Assembly: GCF_017086365.1 (NCBI RefSeq)
Contig: NZ_CP070969.1
Span: forward strand, 992,001 to 1,056,000
DNA from: Paenibacillus tianjinensis
GTDB taxonomy: Bacteria > Bacillota > Bacilli > Paenibacillales > Paenibacillaceae
Length of the DNA: 64,000 bases
Direction: 5' to 3'
Position numbers and translations under genes: made by a program. The notes beneath the pieces are model-generated. The model saw nothing but the letters and a program-made list of their open reading frames with translations. It was not told where the DNA came from and did not search any database. Below are positions 46,265-55,591 of this stretch, piece after piece (position 1 is the stretch's first letter; each line of letters begins with the position of its first letter).

Positions 46265-46460
46265 GCAGAGACGGACCCTAGTGGGAATTTGTCCCTTTAA
46301 TTTCTACCCTATGGCTCAAATTCAGCGGTTTTCGGGAATTTAGCGGGAGGTTTTCCATCTAAATTCCGATTTCCGCCGAAAATGAAAGAATTAGCGGGAG
46401 CTTTTCCAGCTAAACAGTTTTAGCAGTATCACCGCCTATTTTGAAAGGAGATCAGCCCCT

Positions 46461-48122
46461 ATGAGCCTTAACGAGGAGAGAATCTGCCGTGCGCCGAGAG
46501 GCAGCAAGCTGAATACCAAGGGCTGGGTGCAGGAAGCCGCGCTGCGCATGCTGATGAACAATCTGGATCCTGAGGTGGCGGAGCATCCCAGTCAGCTGGT
46601 TGTCTATGGCGGCATTGGTAAAGCAGCCCGCAACTGGGCCAGCTATGACGCAATCGTCCAGTCGCTGACGACTCTTACGAACGATGAAACGCTGCTGATT
46701 CAATCCGGCAAACCGGTGGCCGTGTTCCGTACCCATCCGGATGCCCCGCGTATTCTGCTGGCGAATTCCAATCTGGTTCCGGCCTGGGCCCATTGGGACA
46801 TCTTTCATGAGCTGGACCAAAAAGGGCTGATCATGTACGGGCAGATGACGGCGGGCAGCTGGATCTACATCGGCACACAGGGAATTGTCCAGGGGACCTA
46901 TGAGACCTTCGCGGAGTGTGCCAGACAGCATTTCGGCGGCACGCTGAAAGGGACGATCACGCTTAGTGCTGGCCTCGGCGGAATGGGGGGCGCCCAGCCG
47001 CTGGCCATCACGATGAATGACGGAGTATTCATTGGGATTGATGTGGACCGGACCCGGATCGAGAAGCGGATCCAGTCCAAGTATTGCGATGTTCTCATAG
47101 AGACGATGGAAGAAGCGCTATCCATGGCTGAAGCCGCCAGAAGTACGGGGCGTCCGCTGTCCATCGGCCTCTTGGGCAATGCGGCGGAGCTGCTGCCGCG
47201 GATGATCGCCCACGGGTTCGTTCCGGATATTCTCACCGACCAGACGTCGGCCCATGATCCGTTGAACGGATATCTACCTGACGGATTCACTCTCGAGACC
47301 GGAAGGCAGCTCCGGCTGGAGAACCCGCAGGAGTACATTGTGCTGGCAAAAAAGAGCATTGCCCGGCATGTCGAAGCGATGCTTGAACTGCAGAGCAAGG
47401 GAGCCGTCACCTTCGATTACGGCAACAACATCCGCCAGGTGGCTTATGATCAGGGCGTCAGCCGGGCGTTTCATTTCCCCGGTTTTGTTCCCGCGTATAT
47501 CCGCCCGCAATTCTGCGAGGGAAAAGGGCCGTTTCGCTGGGTAGCCCTGTCAGGAGATCCCGAAGACATCTACAAGACCGATGCCGCGATCATGCAGGCG
47601 TTCCCGGAAAATGCAGGGCTGCAGAGATGGATCACTCTGGCCCGGGAGAAAATTGCCTTCCAGGGCCTGCCCGCCCGGATCTGCTGGCTCGGCTATGGCG
47701 AACGGGCCAAGTTCGGCCGGATTATTAATGATATGGTAGCCTCCGGGGAGCTGTCCGCGCCGGTAGTGATCGGCCGGGATCATCTCGACGCCGGATCGGT
47801 GGCATCACCCAACCGGGAGACCGAAGCGATGCTGGACGGCAGTGACGCCATCTCCGATTGGCCGCTCCTGAACGCGATGGTCAATACGGCTGCCGGGGCC
47901 AGCTGGGTCTCCCTTCACCACGGCGGCGGAGTCGGAATGGGTTATTCCCAGCACGCGGGGATGGTTGTGGTAGCGGATGGCACGAAGGAAGCGGAAGCAA
48001 GGCTTGAACGGGTGCTGACGACAGACCCCGGCATGGGGGTTGTCCGCCATGCGGATGCGGGATATCCGCTGGCTGTGGAGACAGCCCGGGCAAAGGGTAT
48101 CCGCATGCCCATGCTGGACTAG
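46461..48122 (+). CDS. hutU: Urocanate hydratase
   Basis: NAD-dependent enzyme converting urocanate to imidazolonepropionate. 553 residues, normal length: [103 protein letters not shown] precedes the ATG. The IS element and the repeat region separate it from hutH, so it may need read-through or a promoter near the IS. Confidence 0.97.
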   Translation: MSLNEERICRAPRGSKLNTKGWVQEAALRMLMNNLDPEVAEHPSQLVVYGGIGKAARNWASYDAIVQSLTTLTNDETLLIQSGKPVAVFRTHPDAPRILLANSNLVPAWAHWDIFHELDQKGLIMYGQMTAGSWIYIGTQGIVQGTYETFAECARQHFGGTLKGTITLSAGLGGMGGAQPLAITMNDGVFIGIDVDRTRIEKRIQSKYCDVLIETMEEALSMAEAARSTGRPLSIGLLGNAAELLPRMIAHGFVPDILTDQTSAHDPLNGYLPDGFTLETGRQLRLENPQEYIVLAKKSIARHVEAMLELQSKGAVTFDYGNNIRQVAYDQGVSRAFHFPGFVPAYIRPQFCEGKGPFRWVALSGDPEDIYKTDAAIMQAFPENAGLQRWITLAREKIAFQGLPARICWLGYGERAKFGRIINDMVASGELSAPVVIGRDHLDAGSVASPNRETEAMLDGSDAISDWPLLNAMVNTAAGASWVSLHHGGGVGMGYSQHAGMVVVADGTKEAEARLERVLTTDPGMGVVRHADAGYPLAVETARAKGIRMPMLD

Positions 48123-48140
48123 AGGGAAAGGAGCAGCCAT

Positions 48141-49418
48141 ATGATCCATATTCATGGTGCAGCCCAGATTGCTACGCTGGCTGGAGCCAGCACCAGGCCG
48201 AAGACGGGCAAAGAAATGGAAGACATTGGATTGATCGAGGACGGCGGGATTGTGATCGAAGACGGGATTGTTGTATTCGTGGGCACCAGCGGGGAGGCCA
48301 GCCGTTATGTTGAGGAGCACGCCGGGGATAAGCCGGTTACAGTGCTGTCTGCGGCCGGGAAGACGGTTACTCCGGGGCTCATTGACCCGCATACGCATAT
48401 CGTATTTGCCGGATCACGGGAATTCGAGCTGAATTTGCGACTTCAGGGCGCTAAATATTTGGATATTTTGCAGGAAGGCGGGGGGATTCTTTACACCACG
48501 GAGCGCACCCGTGAAGCCACAGAGGAGCAGCTGATGGTCGAGACTGTGCGGCGGCTGGACCGCTTCCTCGCCCATGGGGTCACGACAGTCGAAGCGAAGA
48601 GCGGGTATGGACTGCGGCTCTCTGATGAATTGAAGCTATTACGGGTAGCGCACCGGCTGAACGCCGCACATCCGGTGGAGCTGGTATCGACGTTTATGGG
48701 TGCACATGCCGTTCCGGCGGAGTATAAGGGCGATGCGGATGCTTTTGTCCGGTTGGTGATCCGGGACATGATCCCGGCGGTGGCCCGTGAAGGCCTGGCG
48801 GAGTTCTGCGACGTGTTCTGTGAGGAAGGGGTTTTTACCGTGGAGCAGTCCCGGGACATTCTGGAAGCAGGCAAAAGATGGGGGCTAAAGCCGAAAATCC
48901 ACGCCGATGAGCTGGTGTCCTGCGGCGGGGCAGAGCTGGCCGCCGAGCTTGGCGCCGTCTCGGCTGACCACCTGCTTCATGCCTCCAAGGAAGGGATCCG
49001 GCAAATGGCGGAGCAGGGGGTGATCGCCGTTCTGCTGCCCGGCACAGCCTTTTTCCTGATGGCTCCTCCGGCTGATGCGCGGGCGATGATTACTGCCGGT
49101 GTTCCTGTCGCATTGTCGACCGACCGCAATCCCGGCTCCTCGCCGACGGAATCGCTGCCTTTTATCATGAATCTGGCCTGCTTAACGATGCGGATGACCC
49201 CGGCTGAGGTGCTGACCGCCTGTACGATCAATGCTGCTCATGCGATTGGCCGCGCGGCATCCATCGGCAGCATTGAGGTCGGGAAACAGGCTGATCTTGT
49301 GATGTTCGATGCACCTAATTATCTCTATCTGCAGTACCACTATGCTGTGAATCTGACGGATACGGTGTTCAAAAAGGGTGAAATTGTGATCCGGGATGGA
49401 AAGAGGGTGTTTACATGA
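48141..49418 (+). CDS. hutI: Imidazolonepropionase
   Basis: Zinc hydrolase giving N-formimino-glutamate. 425 residues: VTPGLIDPHTHIVFAGSREFE (metal HxH), TVEAKSGYGL, FMGAHAVP, KIHADELVSCGGAELAAELGAVSADHL and ALSTDRNPGSSPTESL. AAAGGAGCAGCC upstream; 18-base gap after hutU and 4-base overlap with the next gene, so all are co-transcribed. Confidence 0.96.
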   Translation: MIHIHGAAQIATLAGASTRPKTGKEMEDIGLIEDGGIVIEDGIVVFVGTSGEASRYVEEHAGDKPVTVLSAAGKTVTPGLIDPHTHIVFAGSREFELNLRLQGAKYLDILQEGGGILYTTERTREATEEQLMVETVRRLDRFLAHGVTTVEAKSGYGLRLSDELKLLRVAHRLNAAHPVELVSTFMGAHAVPAEYKGDADAFVRLVIRDMIPAVAREGLAEFCDVFCEEGVFTVEQSRDILEAGKRWGLKPKIHADELVSCGGAELAAELGAVSADHLLHASKEGIRQMAEQGVIAVLLPGTAFFLMAPPADARAMITAGVPVALSTDRNPGSSPTESLPFIMNLACLTMRMTPAEVLTACTINAAHAIGRAASIGSIEVGKQADLVMFDAPNYLYLQYHYAVNLTDTVFKKGEIVIRDGKRVFT

Positions 49419-50689
49419 CCGGTTTGCGGATGAATGGGCTGCGGATCAATGCTGCAAGACTGCAGAACAATATCGAGGCTTTAGCCCGCTTTGGCTTCAA
49501 TGAAGTCACCGGAGGGCTTGACCGGACCACGTTCACGGCAGCTGAGCTGGCCGCGCGGGAATGGCTGGAGCAGGAGTTGTTCCGTCTGCAGCTGGAGGTC
49601 AGGGTGGATGAGGCGGCCAATATATGGGCGCGGAGGAACGGCGCTGCGGATACGCTGCCTGTCATTGCTTTCGGCTCCCATATCGATACCGTGCCTAACG
49701 GCGGGAAGTACGATGGTGCGCTTGGTGTTCTGCTGGCTCTGGAGGTCATGAGTGTACTGGCGGATAACCATGTCATTACCCGCCATCCGCTGGAGCTGGT
49801 CTCTTTCAGTGCAGAGGAGCCGAATCCCTTCGGACTGTCCACGTTTGGCAGCCGGGCGGTATCGGGGAAGCTCAGCCGGGAGGATCTCAGCGGAGTGCGC
49901 AATGAGCAGGGACAGCTGCTGACAGATGCGCTGCGTCTGGCGGGTGGTGACCCCGGGCATTTCGAGCGGGCCCGGCGTTGTCCGGAGGAGCTGGCGGCCT
50001 TCCTTGAAGTTCATATTGAGCAGGGCAAAAGGCTGCTGGACCGTGCTGTCCCAGTTGGGATTGTAACCGCGATAACCGGGATTTACCGCGAAGAGATCAC
50101 CGTGATGGGAGAAGCCAATCATGCCGGAACAACCCTGATGGCGGACCGTAAGGATGCGCTGATGGGGGCATCCGAAATGATGCTGGCCTTCGAAGCGGTC
50201 TGCCGGGAGCATCCGGCGGAGGAAGTGGTCGGCACGATTGGCCGGATTAGGAACGAGCCGAATGCGGCCAACATTATTCCGGAGAGGGTTGTCTTCCATC
50301 TGGAGGCCAGAGGAGAGCAGCACCCGCAGATCGGGGAGGTTATGGAAGCCTGGGGCAGACAGGCTGCGTCTATTGCGGAGCGCAGGGGGCTGCGGCTGAA
50401 CCGGCGGCTGATTCTGGATCAGCCACCCCAGCCGATGGATCCGCTACTGATCACGTCGTTCGCAGAGCAGGCCGGCCGTCTGGGGGTTCAGAGCCTTACG
50501 CTCGGCAGCATGGCCGGTCATGATGCCACACATATGGCTGCTCTGACCCGGGCGGGCATGCTGTTCGTACCCAGCCTTGGCGGAAAAAGCCACTGCCCGG
50601 AGGAGGAGAGCCGGATAGAGGATATAGAGCAGGCAGGCAATGTGCTGCTGCAGACTATTTTGGCACTGGATGGACAATTAAGCCTATAA
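49415..50689 (+). CDS. M20 family Zn hydrolase (AllC/N-carbamoyl-amino-acid amidohydrolase type) in the hut operon
   Basis: 424 residues. Metal-site motifs: AFGSHIDTVPNGGKYDGALGVL, VSFSAEEPNPFGLSTFGSR, EVHIEQGKRL; the dimerisation segment EITVMGEANHAGTTLMADRKDAL; and AGHDATHMAAL at the end. The family cleaves N-carbamoyl or N-formyl type amides. In this operon, between hutI and a HutF-like gene, with no HutG or HutE, it is the natural candidate for removing the formyl group from N-formylglutamate. This role is inferred from position. Confidence 0.85.
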   Translation: MTGLRMNGLRINAARLQNNIEALARFGFNEVTGGLDRTTFTAAELAAREWLEQELFRLQLEVRVDEAANIWARRNGAADTLPVIAFGSHIDTVPNGGKYDGALGVLLALEVMSVLADNHVITRHPLELVSFSAEEPNPFGLSTFGSRAVSGKLSREDLSGVRNEQGQLLTDALRLAGGDPGHFERARRCPEELAAFLEVHIEQGKRLLDRAVPVGIVTAITGIYREEITVMGEANHAGTTLMADRKDALMGASEMMLAFEAVCREHPAEEVVGTIGRIRNEPNAANIIPERVVFHLEARGEQHPQIGEVMEAWGRQAASIAERRGLRLNRRLILDQPPQPMDPLLITSFAEQAGRLGVQSLTLGSMAGHDATHMAALTRAGMLFVPSLGGKSHCPEEESRIEDIEQAGNVLLQTILALDGQLSL

Positions 50690-50707
50690 GGCAGGAGGAT
50701 GAACCCC

Positions 50708-52099
50708 TTGCGGAAGATATATTCAGCAGATGCAGTGTACATGCAGGATCAGTTCAGAGCAAACGGCGCTTTGCTGGTGGATGGCGGGAGGATAGCAGAT
50801 ACGGGGGACCGTGACTCGCTGCTGAACCGTTATCCGGACGCAGCACATATCCAGTGGAAGGGAAAGGCCATTGTCCCCGGCACCGTCAACTCACATAATC
50901 ACTCGTTCCAGAGCCTGCTGCGCGGGATTGCGATTGATAAGCCATTTCTGGAATGGCGGGATCAGGCGCTGTACCGGTACACTCCGCTATTGGACGAAGA
51001 AGCCATTTATACCGGGGCGCTGCTTGCATTCGGAGAGATGCTGCGCTACGGCGTGACAACGGTCAGCGACTTCTTCTATGTGCATAACGGCGGCACGGCG
51101 CATGACGAAGCCATGATCCGGGCGGCGAATGATCTGGGTATCCGCCTGGTCTTCGCCCGGACCATGTACGACTGGGCAGGTGCGCCGCTGGCCTACCGCG
51201 AAACGGTGAATGAAGCTGTGGAGCGGACGAGGCAGCTGGCCAAGAAATATCAGGGGAATCCAATGGTTACGGTTCATCCGGCCCCGCACAGTCCGCATGC
51301 GGCTTCGCCGGAGATGATCCAGGCCGGCCACCGGCTGGCTCAGGAGCTGGATACGCCGTTTCATATCCATGTAGCTGAGGAAATGTTCGAGGTCGAGGAA
51401 ACGCTGCAGAACTACGGGCTCCGGCCTGTACATTATCTCGATTCGCTGGGCGTGCTGGACGAGCGGATGATCGCCATTCATCTGGTCTGGCTGGAGGACT
51501 CCGAAATTGAACTGATCGGCCGGAGAAAAGGGTCGCTGGCGTATTGCCCGTCAAGCAATATGTTCCTGGCGGACGGGGTTACGCGGATTCCCGATCTGCT
51601 GAAGGCAGGCGTCAAAATCACGCTCGGCACGGACGGCGGGTGCAGCAATAACCGGATTAGCGTATATGAGGAAATGCGCATGTGCGCGCTCTTGCAGAAG
51701 GTCAGCCGGCTGGACGGCACGTGTATTACTGCTGATCAGGTATACCGGATGGGAACCTCCAGAGCTGGTGAAATTCTGCGGCTGCCGGTCGGGTCCCTGG
51801 AGATTGGACAGCACGCAGACTTCGTGGCGCTTGATATGCACGATCTGTCTCTGGCACCGAGAAAAGAGCTGTTCGCCAACATGGTCTATTCTATGCAGCC
51901 CGGAGCCGTATCCACGGTCGTTGTTGGGGGCAGGATCGTCTTCGAAGACGGAAAGCTCATCGCGGTGTCCGAGTCCACAATAGGCAGACGGGTGGATGAA
52001 TTATTTGAGAAATGGGAGAGCCTGGCGTCAACGGGGAATCATGAAGCAAATGGTACAGATTGCGGCTTGCCAGCAGCAGAAGATAAAGGTCTAGTCTGA
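50708..52099 (+). CDS. Amidohydrolase, HutF-like (formiminoglutamate deiminase candidate)
   Basis: About 463 residues of the metal-dependent amidohydrolase superfamily: VPGTVNSHNHSFQSLLRGI (metal HxH), VHPAPHSPHAASPE, PFHIHVAEEMFEVEE, IAIHLVWL and LGTDGGCSNNRISVYEEM. These fit the formiminoglutamate/guanine/TrzN-like deaminase group. An ATG at 50699 touches AGGAGG directly, so the in-frame TTG at 50708, with nine bases of spacing, is the better start. With hutI before and the M20 gene beside it, conversion of N-formimino-glutamate to N-formylglutamate is likely. Confidence 0.8.
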   Translation: MRKIYSADAVYMQDQFRANGALLVDGGRIADTGDRDSLLNRYPDAAHIQWKGKAIVPGTVNSHNHSFQSLLRGIAIDKPFLEWRDQALYRYTPLLDEEAIYTGALLAFGEMLRYGVTTVSDFFYVHNGGTAHDEAMIRAANDLGIRLVFARTMYDWAGAPLAYRETVNEAVERTRQLAKKYQGNPMVTVHPAPHSPHAASPEMIQAGHRLAQELDTPFHIHVAEEMFEVEETLQNYGLRPVHYLDSLGVLDERMIAIHLVWLEDSEIELIGRRKGSLAYCPSSNMFLADGVTRIPDLLKAGVKITLGTDGGCSNNRISVYEEMRMCALLQKVSRLDGTCITADQVYRMGTSRAGEILRLPVGSLEIGQHADFVALDMHDLSLAPRKELFANMVYSMQPGAVSTVVVGGRIVFEDGKLIAVSESTIGRRVDELFEKWESLASTGNHEANGTDCGLPAAEDKGLV

Positions 52100-52112
52100 C
52101 CCTGGAAACTTA

Positions 52113-52187
52113 AAACAGCGACAGCAAAGGACGAAAAAATAAAGTCCTGACTGTCGCTGTTTCATTGAACTAACGTTTCCCGTTAGC
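52113..52187 (-). repeat. Cassette-type element A: hairpin plus palindromic motif
   Basis: Motif AACTAACGTTTCCCGTTAG (52168-52186) lies next to a long hairpin (AAACAGCGACAG/CTGTCGCTGTTT with an inner AGGAC/GTCCT stem, 52113-52162). On the minus strand it follows the phosphotransferase gene; on the plus strand the hairpin also serves as terminator of the hut operon. It marks the left edge of the accessory block. Confidence 0.75.
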
Positions 52188-52326
52188 GCAACGACTTACT
52201 CTGTTGAATTTCGTGTTCCTCAACATAAAGCGGCATCAGAGAAGGCGGATCGTACCTTATCGCGGACTTTAAACGACAAAATGGTGCCGATAGCCATAGC
52301 CCCATAGCCGCAACGAAATAATGAGC

Positions 52327-53241
52327 CTAATCCGACAGTGCCCGCATGATGTTGGATTTCGCCTCTGCCGCAATCGCTTCATTCCCGTCATCGACCGCTT
52401 GCATTAAGATCAGTATGGGGATGTATACCGCGATCAGCCGCGCCAGCAGCTTCGTTTCCTCGTCCGCTCCTCCGTACGTTTCGAAAAACACGCCGCGAGC
52501 GTAAGGTGGTAAAAAGCTATAAGCAACGCTCAAATCGCAAGCCGGGTGACCTACGCTCAGATCACCCCAGTCAATGATGCCGGAAATGATTCCGTTCTCA
52601 TTAACAAGCATATTTTTGAAATGAAGATCGCCATGTAGCAGTGCATTCACCGCCTCGACACGGTCCTTTTGCAGCCTGCATATATACGCTTCGATCACAC
52701 TGGACTCCTCCGGCGACAAGTGTTCAACCACCTTCGATAGAAAGCCCTCCAATTTCACTTTGCGCGATGCTATGTCCGTCAAGTTTCGATGATCTTGCTG
52801 AACTCCGCACTTCAGCGCCGCCTGCACCGGAAACTCATGCAATCTCCGCAAAAATTTCGCCAGCGTCTCTGCCGATAAAGCCCGGCGTTCTTCCGTCAAA
52901 CCGATTGAGAAATCCCCTGGCACGTAGGCATAGCCAAGAAATGGTGCCGGGTATTTGTCAGTTGCTTCGCCATAAAACAACGGTTTCGGATAGGGGAGGG
53001 TCATATATGTCTCCAGCTTCGGCAGCAGCTTCCCTTCCATACGAATCGAGCCAACTGCAATCGTTCTTCTTGGAAACCGGAACACGTACTCGTCACCGAT
53101 GAGAAAAACCGTATTGTCCCAGCCCCAGCCCAATCGCTTCACTTGCTTCGATGACAGCTGAGGGAATTGTCTGCCGATCAGCGTCCGCGCCTGCTCTTCG
53201 TTAACCTCCCACTCCGCATCCCATACATTCGATCCTCCCAT
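52327..53241 (-). CDS. Aminoglycoside-phosphotransferase-like kinase
   Basis: 304 residues of the APH/choline kinase fold: DNTVFLIGDEYVFRFPRR (ATP Lys replaced by Arg-rich strand), the catalytic loop LLHGDLHFKNML (HGD...N) and the metal motif IIDWGDLSVGHPACDLS. Could phosphorylate an aminoglycoside, macrolide or small metabolite; resistance is not shown. GAGGAGG lies ten bases before the ATG. The 140 bases downstream to element A hold no gene. AT-richer than the core genes around it. Confidence 0.85.
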   Translation of the reverse strand: MGGSNVWDAEWEVNEEQARTLIGRQFPQLSSKQVKRLGWGWDNTVFLIGDEYVFRFPRRTIAVGSIRMEGKLLPKLETYMTLPYPKPLFYGEATDKYPAPFLGYAYVPGDFSIGLTEERRALSAETLAKFLRRLHEFPVQAALKCGVQQDHRNLTDIASRKVKLEGFLSKVVEHLSPEESSVIEAYICRLQKDRVEAVNALLHGDLHFKNMLVNENGIISGIIDWGDLSVGHPACDLSVAYSFLPPYARGVFFETYGGADEETKLLARLIAVYIPILILMQAVDDGNEAIAAEAKSNIMRALSD

Positions 53242-53328
53242 GAATTGTCAGCCTCCTCGTTCCTTACGTTATTTAGATGTTTACATACCCTGGAAGTTAC
53301 GCATAACTGCCTGTCCGTATTCTGAGTT

Positions 53329-53378
53329 GAGGGCTACCTCGCGGCCCTTCATTGTTAAACTATCGTTCCCCGTTAGTT
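53329..53378 (-). repeat. Cassette-type element B
   Basis: Motif AACTATCGTTCCCCGTTAGTT (53358-53378) minus one base of the usual TTTCC, next to a short hairpin AGGGC/GCCCT (53330-53348). The stop codon of the GNAT remnant lies inside the motif. Confidence 0.65.
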
Positions 53379-53561
53379 CAGCACGTTGTTAAACTGGTCG
53401 CGGGTTAATTCATAATCAATTGAAGATTGTAATTCACCTAATTGGTTTCTCCATGAATTATGGCGGACAGCCATTTTACGGAAACCCATTTTCTCATACG
53501 CGTGCTGAGCCCGTATATTATTAATATTAGTGTCTAGAATGTTCTGTAATATCCCAACTCG
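53373..53561 (-). pseudogene. GNAT acetyltransferase remnant (C-terminal 62 residues)
   Basis: Reading leftward on the minus strand gives ILQNILDTNINNIRAQHAYE then KMGFRKMAVRHNSW, the last helix and strand of a GNAT enzyme, ending QFNNVLN and a TAA inside element B. A TAG stops the frame at 53562-53564 and no N-terminal part is found before it. A broken gene, probably cut by recombination between neighbouring units. Confidence 0.75.
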
Positions 53562-53667
53562 CTAAACAATGCATTGATTAACATCATCAAAAAATATCTA
53601 TATATATATTTTTTACTCACGATTCCGACTGCGTACATCTTTATTAAAATTCAGGACATGTTCTCAA

Positions 53668-53721
53668 TCATTCTGCCCATTAGTTTAATAGCGGCCATTC
53701 ACTATAAGAGAGTCGCCGCTA
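53668..53721 (-). repeat. Cassette-type element F
   Basis: ATTCTGCCCATTAGTTTAAT (53670-53689) next to a hairpin TAGCGGC/GCCGCTA (53689-53721). It lies just past the stop of peptidase E. The motif matches the left motif of element D (CTGCCCGTTAATTGAAT). The bases 53562-53667 between the remnant and this element show no gene. Confidence 0.6.
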
Positions 53722-53752
53722 ACATCAATCTCCTGCTCAGCCCACGTGGATA

Positions 53753-54421
53753 TCAGGTCGTGAGATTCTTCCAATTCCCTTCGGAAACCACTTCAACAGC
53801 TCCATCGATCACTTTGATGGCGGTTTGATCATCAATCGCATATGTCGGCACTCGCATCCCGGCGGCCCAGCTCTCAGCAGCAGCCATGGTGTTGTCAGGC
53901 AGCATCTCATGGTCAAGATGCGGAAATATTGCAAAATCAACCAGACCCAGCGTTTCATCGCCACCGGCGGGTGGAGTCCAACCAACGAAGAATTTCCCGA
54001 TGTTAGGTGCCATAACCATACTCCCGGCGCTCATTCCCACATAAACTGCCTGCAGCGAAGGTAAGAGGTCGGCCAGTCCGGACTGCCGCATCCAGTGGTT
54101 CAGATAGAGGGCGTCACCGCCCGCCACTAACAGGACGTCAATCCCCTGGACCAGCGGTACCCAGCGGTCTTTACTGATACTTGGAAGCGCAGTGAGCTCA
54201 AGTATGCCAACAGACTTCCAGCCCAGGTCGACCATGGGGTTTTCGGATTTCCCGCTGATGAACTCCCAGGTATTGACGCCAGGGCCGACCCAGGGGTGTC
54301 CGTACATCGCGGTGGGAATGCACAGGGCGTTGGAGTCGGCAATCGGCTTGTCCAGCATGTCAACTAGCGCGTCGTGTATGCTTTTGTTATTAATGCCTGC
54401 AGATGTTAGTAATAATTTCAT
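53753..54421 (-). CDS. Peptidase E-like protein (S51 family)
   Basis: 222 residues of the class I glutamine-amidotransferase-like fold: LLLTSAGINNKSIHDAL, VLLVAGGDALYLNHWMRQSGL, the nucleophile elbow YVGMSAGSMVMAP (Ser about 131) and FAIFPHLDHEMLP with the catalytic His. Hydrolyses N-terminal Asp peptides in characterised members; here substrate is open. Within the accessory block, same strand as the other units. Start has GGAGTGAGGAT upstream. Confidence 0.85.
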   Translation of the reverse strand: MKLLLTSAGINNKSIHDALVDMLDKPIADSNALCIPTAMYGHPWVGPGVNTWEFISGKSENPMVDLGWKSVGILELTALPSISKDRWVPLVQGIDVLLVAGGDALYLNHWMRQSGLADLLPSLQAVYVGMSAGSMVMAPNIGKFFVGWTPPAGGDETLGLVDFAIFPHLDHEMLPDNTMAAAESWAAGMRVPTYAIDDQTAIKVIDGAVEVVSEGNWKNLTT

Positions 54422-54786
54422 ATCCTCACTCCTATTCGCTTGGAACTTCGTAATTTCCTTATCGCCAAGTTCAATAGCTTTACGATGATACTGCTGAAGT
54501 CATCATAGAGGGAATGGCTACTCTGAGAGGATGGTTAATGAAGGGTCAAGTTTATGTAGAGTACAAGCGGTTAGGTTTTTTTGCTGTACAGACTGAAACT
54601 GAAGACAATTATTTCTCCGTAATCTTTCACACTGCAATAATAGCATATAACCATATATTGGGGTTTAAAAGTTTGTTAGCTTAATAAGATTTAGTCATAG
54701 TCTATGATCTAGTTCTCAGTCTCATTCTGATGACAAATTGTTGCGTGCGAACGTACATCAATAAGAAGAAAGGGACTAAAAGAAGA
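54422..54786. other. AT-rich 365-base gap
   Basis: Between peptidase E and hairpin C. I see no gene with a ribosome-binding site; it probably holds the promoter of the peptidase E gene and remnants of rearranged units. Confidence 0.4.
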
Positions 54787-54862
54787 AGCGGCGACCAAGA
54801 CTTTATTACCCAAGTCTCGGTTGCCGCTGTTGCCATTAAACTAACGTTTTCCCGATAGCTTA
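54787..54862 (-). repeat. Cassette-type element C
   Basis: Hairpin AGCGGCGACCAAGACTT with AAGTCTCGGTTGCCGCT (54787-54828) next to motif AACTAACGTTTTCCCGATAG (54839-54858). Lies 16 bases past the stop of the DUF402 gene on the minus strand. Confidence 0.75.
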
Positions 54863-54878
54863 ATAAATTGTCCTACCT

Positions 54879-55421
54879 TTACATCTTTTGAAGCAAGAAT
54901 TCTTTATGTTCTTCTGATAGCTTCAATAAAGTAAACTCATTGTGCTTAATTAATTCACTGAGCATATTTGATTCTTCCCTAGCTAAATCATAAAGTGGCT
55001 TATTAATGATTCCGCTGATAAATGCTCCTTCCAGCTCATCTGTGTCCTTATTAATTACTTCCCCAGATGGTAATACAATTAAATCCAGAAACAAATCGTC
55101 CATCCACGGCACATTGTTGTCACTAACACCATTCTTGGAACATATATCTATATACCACTGCACGATATTACCTTTTGAATCAAACATTGTTGTTACCGAA
55201 TGATTTCGACCTGAAGGGAATTGCTGAAGCCATAGATAGCCATCGTTAACAATACAAATTTCTTCTCCGTTATATTCAACGTAAAGAGGGTCTGATACTT
55301 TGAGAATTCGAAGAAGGGTCACGTAACCATTGAAGTTATCCGATTCGATAAAAGACTGAGCATACTCCCTTACTAAAACACGTTTCCGGTCTGAACGGTC
55401 CCCAAATTTTCTTTTTAGCAC
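54879..55421 (-). CDS. DUF402 domain protein
   Basis: 180 residues from the GTG at 55421, which has GGGGGG eight bases upstream; the longer reading to 55472 lacks one. Contains IVNDGYLWLQQFPSGRNHSVTTMFDSKGNIVQWYIDIC and PWMDDLFLDLIVLPSGEVINKDTDELEGA, the core of the DUF402 phosphatase-like beta-barrel family. Reaction unknown for this member. Lower GC than the flanking core genes. Part of the accessory block with element C after its stop. Confidence 0.85.
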   Translation of the reverse strand: MLKRKFGDRSDRKRVLVREYAQSFIESDNFNGYVTLLRILKVSDPLYVEYNGEEICIVNDGYLWLQQFPSGRNHSVTTMFDSKGNIVQWYIDICSKNGVSDNNVPWMDDLFLDLIVLPSGEVINKDTDELEGAFISGIINKPLYDLAREESNMLSELIKHNEFTLLKLSEEHKEFLLQKM

Positions 55422-55478
55422 CAAAATCCCCCCAATTGTACAAATTGCTCTACATCGAGATAATGATACCATATATTG

Positions 55479-55570
55479 GAACTATTCTGCCCGTTAATTG
55501 AATAAAGGCAGCCGATCGAGTATACCGACCGGCTGCCCTTTCGTGTTTGAACTAAGGTTTCCCGTTAGGG
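55479..55570 (-). repeat. Cassette-type element D, complete: motif - hairpin - motif
   Basis: Left motif GAACTATTCTGCCCGTTAAT (55479-55498), hairpin GGCAGCCGATCG/CGACCGGCTGCC (55507-55537), right motif GAACTAAGGTTTCCCGTTAG (55549-55568). The two motifs are direct repeats (GAACTA, 5-6 bases, CCCGTTA). It lies between the DUF402 and DHFR-like genes and is the fullest copy in the block. Confidence 0.75.
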
Positions 55571-55591
55571 TAATCACCATAAGTGACAAGG

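Noticed and set aside
53574..53828. Hydrophobic open frame on the plus strand
   Set aside because: It runs through element F and into the peptidase E gene in antisense, and has no ribosome-binding site.
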